Source: an uncultured Saprospirales bacterium (lineage in GTDB: Bacteria > Bacteroidota > Bacteroidia > Chitinophagales > Saprospiraceae). From it: 5,028 nt of DNA. Below the pieces are notes generated by a model. It did no database searches, was not told the origin of the DNA, and was given only the letters and a program-made list of their open reading frames with translations. Of the stretch, positions 1 to 5,028 are shown piece after piece (position 1 is the first letter of the stretch; every line of letters begins with the position of its first letter). A program made the translations under genes and the position numbers. The stretch is from NCBI GenBank assembly GCA_937926355.1, contig CALAZP010000037.1:1-5028 (forward strand), written 5' to 3'.

Positions 1-1881
1 ATCAATGGCACTTCTTATGCTATCGGGGGTCTGCAAGGCCAACCCGTAGAAAACTTTTTTTTAGAAAAATGGATGGCAAATTTAAAACCCTATCCCAATG
101 CTTTTCAATTTGAGCAAGTCGAAATCCATGCCATAAAGCCCAGGTTAAATTGGAAAAAAAGACCGGAATGGATGTCAGTGGATCAACCTTGGCCCTCCCC
201 TGGGAAAGAGGTTGTTTTTACCTATAAACATCCAAAATTAGAGGTTGTAGTGCAAGTACACTATGAGATTTACGATCATATGCCAGTACTAAGTAAATGG
301 ATTTCTATTCTTAATCGGAACGATGGCGCAATTAACATCCAATCTTTCACAAGTGAAATCTTGGCATGCGTCGAAGCCGAAAGTGTAGTGGATGATAAAA
401 TTAATTGGGAGTATCCTAATATGACCATTGAGACTGATTATAATTTTGGAGGCATGTCCTCGGATAATATCTTATTTACTAGTGTAGACTGGAAAATTGA
501 TAGCCTGTATCAAACTCAGGTAAATTATCGTTTACAAACCCCTGTAACACTAGAAGTCGCTCCTAAATACGGTCCCAATATTCAGTTAGACGAAGGAGAA
601 GAATTTACTTCATATAGGGTGTGGGAACTGCTTCACGATAGCCGGGATCAGGATAGAAAGGATTTGGAGAAGAGACGAATGCTCAGAGCTGTAGCACCTT
701 GGGTCACCGAAAATCCTATTATGATGCATGTTCGGAGTGCGGAAACCGAAGCGGTAAAAAAAGCAATAGACCAATGCGCAGAAGTGGGATTCGAAATGGT
801 CATCATGACTTTTGGAAGTGGTTTTAATGCAGAAGATGATAGTCCTGAAAATATTAAACGAATAAAGGGATTGGTCGACTATGCTCACAGCAAAGGCATA
901 GCTTTAGGTGGATATTCCCTGTTAGCCAGTAGAAAAGTAGGCGGAGGAAACGATGTAGTCATGCCTGAGGGAAAAACCCCCCGATTTGGCAACTCCCCTT
1001 GTTTGGAAAGCCATTGGGGGAAACAGTATTTCGATAAACTATACAAAATATATAGAGAGACCGGTATGGATATTCTAGAACACGATGGTTCTTATCCTGG
1101 CGATATATGTGCTTCTACAGAACATCCCGGGCATGAAGGACTGGAAGATTCTCAATGGCAACAATATCAAGTCATTCAGGAGTTTTACGAATGGTGTCGG
1201 TCAGAAGGGATATATTTAAATGTGCCAGATTATTACTTTTTAGCCGGAAGCAATAAAACCGGGATGGGGTATAGAGAGACCAACTGGTCTTTGCCCAGAG
1301 AATTCCAAGAAATTATTGAGCGGCAAAATGTTTACGATGGAACCCGATACAAGACTCCCTCAATGGGATGGATGTTTGTACCTCTGGTAGAATATCATGG
1401 AGGTGGGGAAGCTGCTACCATAGAACCATTAAAAGACCATTTGCCTCATTATGAAAAGCGGTTGGCCAACTTATTTGGAGCGGGAGTACAAGCTACCTGG
1501 AGAGGACCCCAATTGTACGATGCACCAGCAACCAAACAAGTGGTGAAGAAATGGGTGGATTTCTATAAAAAGCATCGAGCTATTTTAGATGGTGATATCA
1601 TTCACCTGAGAAGACCTGATGGTAGAGATTGGGATGGATTTCTGCATGTGAATCCTTGGGGAAAAGAAAAAGGTCTGGTCATGTTGTATAATCCATTAAA
1701 TGAAAGTGTGCAACGTTCTATCCAAATTCCTGTCTATTACACGGGAATAAAGAATAAGATAAAAGTGGAATGGCCTGATGGGAAAATAGAATTTATGGAA
1801 AAAAATGAAAAGGGCCGTATTGAATTAGAGGTGAATATTCCAGCTGATGGGAATATTTTTGTCCTGTTGGAAGAAGAGTGA
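1..1881 (+). CDS. GH36-like (alpha-galactosidase-type) glycoside hydrolase, 5' end outside window
   Basis: The frame is open from base 1, giving 626 visible codons, so the N-terminus lies off the left edge. The ATG at 73 is codon 25 and probably internal. Numbering here is by visible codon. Codons 1 to about 225 are beta-rich, like the N-terminal beta-sandwich of GH36. A TIM-barrel-like region follows, from PWVTENPIMMH (233-243) through GFEMVIMTFGSGFN (263-276) to about 507. It contains GMDILEHDGSYPGD (355-368), whose Asp362 sits where clan GH-D enzymes carry the nucleophile (the KWD/KxD strand). NVPDYYFLAG (407-416) and GYRE (423-426) offer candidate acid/base residues, but I cannot tell which is used. 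From about 563 a C-terminal beta-domain (LYNPLNESVQRSIQIPVYYTG) ends in short beta strands. The expected role is hydrolysis of an alpha-galactoside or alpha-N-acetylgalactosaminide. Export cannot be judged without the N-terminus. The fold class is fairly sure. The substrate, and membership of GH36 proper, are not. Confidence 0.7.
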   Translation: MNGTSYAIGGLQGQPVENFFLEKWMANLKPYPNAFQFEQVEIHAIKPRLNWKKRPEWMSVDQPWPSPGKEVVFTYKHPKLEVVVQVHYEIYDHMPVLSKWISILNRNDGAINIQSFTSEILACVEAESVVDDKINWEYPNMTIETDYNFGGMSSDNILFTSVDWKIDSLYQTQVNYRLQTPVTLEVAPKYGPNIQLDEGEEFTSYRVWELLHDSRDQDRKDLEKRRMLRAVAPWVTENPIMMHVRSAETEAVKKAIDQCAEVGFEMVIMTFGSGFNAEDDSPENIKRIKGLVDYAHSKGIALGGYSLLASRKVGGGNDVVMPEGKTPRFGNSPCLESHWGKQYFDKLYKIYRETGMDILEHDGSYPGDICASTEHPGHEGLEDSQWQQYQVIQEFYEWCRSEGIYLNVPDYYFLAGSNKTGMGYRETNWSLPREFQEIIERQNVYDGTRYKTPSMGWMFVPLVEYHGGGEAATIEPLKDHLPHYEKRLANLFGAGVQATWRGPQLYDAPATKQVVKKWVDFYKKHRAILDGDIIHLRRPDGRDWDGFLHVNPWGKEKGLVMLYNPLNESVQRSIQIPVYYTGIKNKIKVEWPDGKIEFMEKNEKGRIELEVNIPADGNIFVLLEEE

Positions 1882-1895
1882 AACTTGTATTCTCA

Positions 1896-1903
1896 TAGGT
1901 TTG
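1896..1903 (+). promoter_or_regulatory. Possible Bacteroidota -7 box (TAGGTTTG)
   Basis: TAGGTTTG matches the Bacteroidota primary-sigma -7 consensus TAnnTTTG at every fixed base. It lies in the 43-base gap between the hydrolase and the coiled-coil gene, 21 bases before the ATG at 1925. The upstream -33 element is weak: the nearest plausible TTG is at 1867-1869, which leaves a 26-base spacer, longer than usual. If used, it would give the last three plus-strand genes their own promoter with a very short leader. It could also be a chance match in AT-rich DNA. Confidence 0.25.
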
Positions 1904-1910
1904 TTTAACG

Positions 1911-1924
1911 TAAAAAAAAATAAT
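1911..1924 (+). promoter_or_regulatory. A-rich translation-initiation leader of the coiled-coil gene
   Basis: A run of nine A residues (1912-1920) followed by TAAT stands directly before the ATG at 1925. No Shine-Dalgarno sequence is present. A-rich leaders of this kind are typical of Bacteroidota start sites, and this one supports choosing the ATG at 1925 over the in-frame ATG at 1847. Confidence 0.4.
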
Positions 1925-2536
1925 ATGGAAACCAAATCACCATTTTCCGAAAAAGTCAAAGAGACTTTAAAAAGTATGGAAGATGCATTAGAAGATATTG
2001 AAAAGAAAATTGAAGAAGGAGCAGAGGATGTAAAAGGTTTTTATCAGAAAGAAAAGGAAAAACTTCAGGAGCGAATACAACAGAAAAAAAATAGTTGGAA
2101 AGAAAGTGTCGATCAAATGAAACAACAGTTAAAGGAGATTGAAACTTACATTCTGAAGTTACAAGAGAAAATAGTCATACTCCTAAAAGGAGGTTCAGAT
2201 AGTTTTGAATTGGCCCAAAAAGAGGCTCTAGAAATTGTCGAACAATTGATTTTATTTTTTGAAAAAACCAAAGGGAATGCTGAATCTGGAATAACCAATA
2301 AAATAGATGCAGTTATCCTTAAACTTACTCACTTCAAACTCCAAATTGAAGAATTGTCCTATCAGGGAGAAGACCACTTTAAAGAAACGCAGCAAAAAAT
2401 GATGACCTCTTTAGAGGAGATCCTAGGTAAATTGAGAGATCGTATCAATGAAAAGGAGCGAATTCAAAATTTTACAGATGAAATGGGGGAGTCCTTTGAT
2501 CATCTAAAAAAGGCCATAAAAGGTTTATTTTCTTAA
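1925..2536 (+). CDS. Hypothetical coiled-coil protein, 203 residues
   Basis: I do not recognise a named family. The protein is almost entirely predicted helix and is dominated by Lys, Glu and Gln, with regularly spaced Leu/Ile/Met. Residues 9-85 read as a long amphipathic coiled coil (for example KVKETLKSMEDALEDIEKKI). Around 89-92 (GGSD) there is a helix break. A second, more hydrophobic helix covers about 95-114 (ALEIVEQLILFFEK), and further amphipathic helices fill 125-200. There is no Cys, one Trp (58), no signal peptide and no convincing membrane span, so a cytoplasmic location is likely. The start at 1925 is chosen because it follows an A-rich leader. The in-frame ATG at 1847 would overlap the hydrolase and add a Cys-containing stretch unlike the rest. 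The stop abuts the ATG of the kinase, so the two are probably translationally coupled. Scaffold, phasin-like or stress-protein roles are all possible but unsupported. Confidence 0.75.
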   Translation: METKSPFSEKVKETLKSMEDALEDIEKKIEEGAEDVKGFYQKEKEKLQERIQQKKNSWKESVDQMKQQLKEIETYILKLQEKIVILLKGGSDSFELAQKEALEIVEQLILFFEKTKGNAESGITNKIDAVILKLTHFKLQIEELSYQGEDHFKETQQKMMTSLEEILGKLRDRINEKERIQNFTDEMGESFDHLKKAIKGLFS

Positions 2537-2539
2537 ATG
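2534..2539 (+). promoter_or_regulatory. Abutting stop/start (TAAATG) joining coiled-coil gene and kinase
   Basis: The TAA of the coiled-coil gene (2534-2536) is followed with no spacer by the ATG of the kinase (2537-2539). Ribosomes finishing the first gene could reinitiate on the second, so both are expected to be made from one transcript. A weak purine stretch, AAAAGG (2518-2523), lies about 13 bases before the ATG inside the upstream gene. Confidence 0.5.
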
Positions 2540-3598
2540 ACGGCATTGATTGATTGGCGTTCTCTGAGTTCACTTTTTGCCATAAAAGGAACACCTAAAA
2601 ATTGTGTACCTCTGGGTAACGGGCAAATCAACGATACTTTTTTGCTGCAAACTACCGAGGAGCAATACGTACTGCAGAGAATCAATACTCAAGTTTTTCC
2701 TGAACCAGAAAAAATAATGGAAAATGTCAGTCGGGTATTGAATCATATTAATGGCCCTGTTCAACTCATTCTGGGAAAAGAAGGGCAGTTGGGGATACCT
2801 TTTTCCGAAGGGTATTGGCGCATATACCGTTACGTGCCGAACACAGTAAGTTTAGATGTAGTAGAACAACCAGGTCATGCGAAAACTGCAGCAGAAGGAT
2901 TCGGAAACTTCGTTTATCAATTGTCAGATTTAGATCCCACCTTGATTCATCCGGTACTTCCCAGTTTTCACGACGTACCATGGCGTATTGACCAACTCAA
3001 TACCGCTGTAACCGCTAATAGGGTGGATCGGTTGCAAACCATCATGGAACCTTTAGAAGAGTTAATGGGGTATTCAAATCGAATCGTCCAATTGTTTAAT
3101 CAAATTAAAAATGGCACTTATTCTATCCCTTTGAGAATCACCCATAATGATACCAAAATTAGCAATGTGTTGCTGAATAAGGAGACCATGCGACCGGTTG
3201 CGGTGGTGGATTTAGATTTGATTATGCCCGGATATGTATTATTTGATTTAGGAGATATGATTCGTACCTTTATAAGTCCAGCTGATGAAAATGAAAGGGA
3301 TGTCAGTAAGATAGTTATCAGAGAACCTATTTTAAAGGCATTAGCTGAAGGCTATGCTAAGGGGACTCGCGGCCTTCTAAGCCAATTGGAAAAGGATATG
3401 GTTTTGGATGGAGGAATTATGGTAATATTTATGCAGGCTGCTAGGTTTGCCGCTGACTTTTTAAATGGAGACCAATATTATAAAACGCAGTACCCTACAC
3501 ATAATCAAGTTCGGTTTATCAACCAATTAACGTTATTGGGCCAAATAATGGAAAAGGAAGACCTATATCGGGAAATCATAGCAGAGGCCATGAGATAA
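2537..3598 (+). CDS. APH-fold sugar kinase resembling N-acetylhexosamine 1-kinase (NahK-like)
   Basis: This is a cytoplasmic 353-residue kinase, close in length to Bifidobacterium NahK, which phosphorylates GlcNAc and GalNAc at C1 using ATP. An N-lobe with a Gly-containing nucleotide loop (PLGNGQINDTF, 25-35) is followed by YVLQRINTQVFPEPEKIMEN (44-63), a stretch I associate with the NahK group. The catalytic loop is RITHNDTKISNVLL (200-213), giving the HxDxxxxN pattern with Asp205 as candidate base and His203 and Asn210 in place. The metal-binding segment is VVDLDLIMPG (223-232), with Asp225 as first choice, and FDLGDMIR (236-243) matches the family's downstream DLGD element. The usual N-lobe Lys of APH enzymes is not obvious: Gln47-Arg48 occupy that strand. 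The gene abuts the coiled-coil gene and lies downstream of a glycosidase, which fits sugar salvage. The kinase fold is well supported. The acceptor sugar is inferred, and antibiotic resistance is unlikely. Confidence 0.78.
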   Translation: MTALIDWRSLSSLFAIKGTPKNCVPLGNGQINDTFLLQTTEEQYVLQRINTQVFPEPEKIMENVSRVLNHINGPVQLILGKEGQLGIPFSEGYWRIYRYVPNTVSLDVVEQPGHAKTAAEGFGNFVYQLSDLDPTLIHPVLPSFHDVPWRIDQLNTAVTANRVDRLQTIMEPLEELMGYSNRIVQLFNQIKNGTYSIPLRITHNDTKISNVLLNKETMRPVAVVDLDLIMPGYVLFDLGDMIRTFISPADENERDVSKIVIREPILKALAEGYAKGTRGLLSQLEKDMVLDGGIMVIFMQAARFAADFLNGDQYYKTQYPTHNQVRFINQLTLLGQIMEKEDLYREIIAEAMR

Positions 3599-3621
3599 AA
3601 ATCAAAAAAGGTATATTGTCT

Positions 3622-3637
3622 GGAAAAAAGTATAGAA
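3622..3637 (+). promoter_or_regulatory. Purine-rich leader before the amidohydrolase
   Basis: GGAAAAAAG (3622-3630) sits seven bases before the ATG at 3638, in the 39-base gap after the kinase. It could act as a weak ribosome-binding site or simply as an A-rich Bacteroidota leader. I see no convincing promoter or hairpin in this gap, so co-transcription with the kinase is the simplest reading. Confidence 0.35.
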
Positions 3638-4735
3638 ATGAAGAAGCTGTCACTAATAATGGTTCTATTGGGTTTGTTATGGTCTTGTGCTAATGGACAA
3701 GATGGGGATACCGTACGGATGGATTTTGAGACCTATCAGCCCACTTCCACTTTAGTAGTTGAAGAAAATCCGGTAACCCAAACCAAGTTTCCCTTTGTAG
3801 ATATCCATAGTCATCATTGGAGAATGGCCACTCAAGATTTAGACCAATTAATTAAGGAGATGGATGGTTTGAATATGAAAGTAATCGTAAATCTAAGTGG
3901 TAGAGGAGGGGAGGCCCTAGTCGGTATGATGGAAAATATTAAGAAGAGTGGGTACGAAGACAGGATTGTTTTATTTACCAATATCAGTTTTAATGGAATT
4001 GATGATGCAGATTGGACGGAAAATGCAGTCAAGCAATTAGAATTCGATGTGGCCAATGGAGCTAGAGGATTAAAAATATACAAGAGTTTGGGCATGTCCG
4101 TTCAAGATTCTTCCGGCAAAAGAATAGCGGTGGATGATAAAAGATTAGATCCCATTTGGGCTAAATGCGGAGAACTGGGAATTCCGGTTTTAATCCATTC
4201 TGCAGACCCGAGGCCTTTCTGGTTTCCACACGATGAAAAGAATGAGCGTTGGTTAGAATTAAAAATAAACCCCCGAAGAAAAAGATATCCGAATAATCCC
4301 GTGGCTTGGGAAACGATTATTGCAGAACAACATAATGTATTTAGAAAACACCCCGGGACAACATTTATCAATGCTCATTTTGGTTGGTTGGCCAACGATT
4401 TAAAGAAGTTAGGGGAGTTGATGGAAGAATTTCCCAACATGTGTGTTGAAGTAAGTGCAAATATTGCAGAATTGGGACGTCAACCAAGAGCCGCCTTAAA
4501 GTTTTTCGAAAAATACCAAGACCGGATACTTTTTGGAAAGGACTCTTATAGAATTGAAGAGTATTTCGTTTATTTCCGAACACTAGAGACTGAAGACGAA
4601 TATTTCGATTACGGCAAGTATCACGCTTTTTGGAGAATATACGGATTGGGACTTCCTGATGAAATTTTAAAGAAAGTTTACTACAAGAATGCGGTGAAGA
4701 TTATACCTGGACTTTCTTTGTCTTTATTTGAGTAA
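3638..4735 (+). CDS. Exported amidohydrolase family protein (Amidohydro_2/ACMSD-like), probable lipoprotein
   Basis: The 365-residue product starts with KK and a hydrophobic core (residues 4-15), then LWSC with Cys17 as a likely lipidation site. Trp at -2 of the lipobox is unusual, and signal peptidase I cleavage near Gly20-Gln21 is an alternative. After a linker of about 35 residues, the TIM-barrel begins at FVDIHSHHW (53-61) with the metal-binding pair His57 and His59. GLKIYKSLG (144-152), PVLIHSADP (183-191, His187), INAHFGW (244-250, His247) and ILFGKDSY (297-304, Asp302) follow in the order expected for metal-dependent amidohydrolases of the ACMSD-like branch, which usually bind one metal. 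The C-terminal helix YYKNAVKIIPGL (348-359) is also typical of that branch. Everything needed for catalysis seems present. Members act on C-N, C-O or C-C bonds, and this one's substrate is unknown. It is expected in the periplasm or on a membrane surface. It lies 39 bases after the kinase on the same strand. Confidence 0.8.
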   Translation: MKKLSLIMVLLGLLWSCANGQDGDTVRMDFETYQPTSTLVVEENPVTQTKFPFVDIHSHHWRMATQDLDQLIKEMDGLNMKVIVNLSGRGGEALVGMMENIKKSGYEDRIVLFTNISFNGIDDADWTENAVKQLEFDVANGARGLKIYKSLGMSVQDSSGKRIAVDDKRLDPIWAKCGELGIPVLIHSADPRPFWFPHDEKNERWLELKINPRRKRYPNNPVAWETIIAEQHNVFRKHPGTTFINAHFGWLANDLKKLGELMEEFPNMCVEVSANIAELGRQPRAALKFFEKYQDRILFGKDSYRIEEYFVYFRTLETEDEYFDYGKYHAFWRIYGLGLPDEILKKVYYKNAVKIIPGLSLSLFE

Positions 4736-4746
4736 GGTTATTTTAA
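4736..4746. other. 11-base convergent intergenic gap
   Basis: This gap separates the stop codons of the plus-strand amidohydrolase and the minus-strand sigma factor. It is AT-rich and too short for a full intrinsic terminator, and I see no GC-rich hairpin in it or just beside it. Transcription of each gene probably runs into the other unless a terminator is hidden within coding sequence. Confidence 0.5.
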
Positions 4747-5028
4747 TTAGTTCCATATACCTGGGTATTTATCATCGATAAACACCTTAAGTTGTTTGCG
4801 CGCAAAGAAAATTCGACTTTTTACCGTACCAATTGGAAGTCTGAGCTCTTCGGCAATCTCTTTGTACTTATATCCTTGATAGTGCATCAAGAAGGGAACT
4901 CTGAGCGCATCTTCTAATGATTGTACCATAGACATAAGTTCTTGTAATAAGATACTGGTATCCCCAGAATTTTCAATACTTACTGCTCCGGAGTTGAGGT
5001 AAAAATCATCCTCCGTTTGGTCAATGAT
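4747..5028 (-). CDS. ECF-type RNA polymerase sigma factor, C-terminal part only
   Basis: On the minus strand the frame is open from base 5028 down to a TAA at 4749-4747, so 93 C-terminal codons are visible and the start lies beyond the right edge. The Met codons near 4941 and 4935 are internal. Counting from the first visible codon, residues 26-49 carry the helix that opens sigma region 4.2 (SLEDALRVPFLMHY). Residues 50-81 form its helix-turn-helix (GYKYKEIAEELRLPIGTVKS, then RIFFARKQLK), which reads the -35 type promoter element. The GTVKSR signature and the ARKxLK tail are classic for sigma-70 region 4 of the ECF group. Region 2 would lie outside the window. The preceding linker (residues 1-25) is acidic and low in similarity, as usual between regions 2 and 4. 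The gene converges on the amidohydrolase, so it is not part of that operon. No anti-sigma gene is visible downstream; one could lie elsewhere. Confidence 0.85.
   Translation of the reverse strand: MIDQTEDDFYLNSGAVSIENSGDTSILLQELMSMVQSLEDALRVPFLMHYQGYKYKEIAEELRLPIGTVKSRIFFARKQLKVFIDDKYPGIWN

Noticed and set aside
610..888. Minus-strand open frame inside the hydrolase gene
   Set aside because: It lies wholly opposite a strongly supported gene, has no recognisable domain, and its composition (many Cys, Phe, His, Ser) is typical of a shadow frame. The same applies to the other minus-strand frames at 2570-2981 and 3832-4583.
1847..1924. In-frame ATG at 1847 as start of the coiled-coil gene, with an apparent FLSC lipobox
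   Set aside because: It would overlap the hydrolase by 35 bases and add a Cys- and hydrophobic-rich stretch unlike the rest of the protein. The downstream ATG at 1925 has a proper A-rich leader. The lipobox-like tetrapeptide comes from reading the hydrolase 3' end out of frame.
2537..3598. Aminoglycoside-resistance phosphotransferase
   Set aside because: The fold is shared, but the YVLQRINTQVF segment and the THNDTKISN loop fit NahK-like sugar kinases better than aminoglycoside enzymes, and no resistance or mobile element lies nearby.
3611..3619. TATATTG in the gap before the amidohydrolase as a -7 promoter box
   Set aside because: It lacks one T of the TAnnTTTG pattern and has no good -33 partner, so I do not call a promoter there.
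4720..4770. Bidirectional terminator between the convergent genes
   Set aside because: I looked for a hairpin with a T-tract on both strands. The sequence is AT-rich with no convincing stem.
4747..4935. A complete 62-residue minus-strand protein starting at 4935
   Set aside because: The frame is open to the right edge of the window and the upstream codons read as a normal sigma-factor linker, so this is the tail of a longer ECF sigma factor.

Overview
The window looks like a piece of a Bacteroidota chromosome. The evidence is AT-rich coding sequence, A-rich leaders rather than strong Shine-Dalgarno sites ahead of the genes, a TAnnTTTG box in the one gap that could hold a promoter, a short N-terminal lipoprotein-type signal, and protein families common in glycan-using members of that phylum. 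The genus cannot be read from this stretch.

Layout: four genes run left to right and a fifth runs the other way at the right edge. (1) Bases 1-1881 hold the 3' part of a large glycoside-hydrolase-like gene that resembles GH36/clan-D alpha-galactosidases. Its start is off the left edge. (2) Bases 1925-2536 encode a 203-residue, highly charged, all-helical coiled-coil protein of unknown function. (3) Bases 2537-3598 encode an APH-fold small-molecule kinase that resembles N-acetylhexosamine 1-kinase (NahK). Its ATG directly abuts the stop codon of gene 2. (4) Bases 3638-4735 encode an exported, probably lipid-anchored amidohydrolase of the Amidohydro_2/ACMSD-like type. (5) Bases 4747-5028, minus strand, hold the C-terminal 93 codons of an ECF-type RNA polymerase sigma factor. 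It converges on gene 4 across only 11 bases.

Genes 1-4 are tightly spaced (43, 0 and 39 bases) and probably form one transcription unit, with a possible internal promoter before gene 2. A reasonable but unproven reading is a sugar-salvage locus: the hydrolase frees a galactose-type or N-acetylhexosamine sugar, the kinase activates it at C1, and the exported amidohydrolase handles a related substrate or an unrelated one. No nucleotidyltransferase, epimerase or SusC/SusD transporter is visible, so the pathway cannot be completed from this window.

I found no RNA gene, mobile element, CRISPR array or long repeat. No stretch over 300 bases lacks a gene. I see no clear sign of a novel multi-gene system. 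The most unusual features are the coiled-coil gene coupled to the kinase and the divergent active-site region of the hydrolase.
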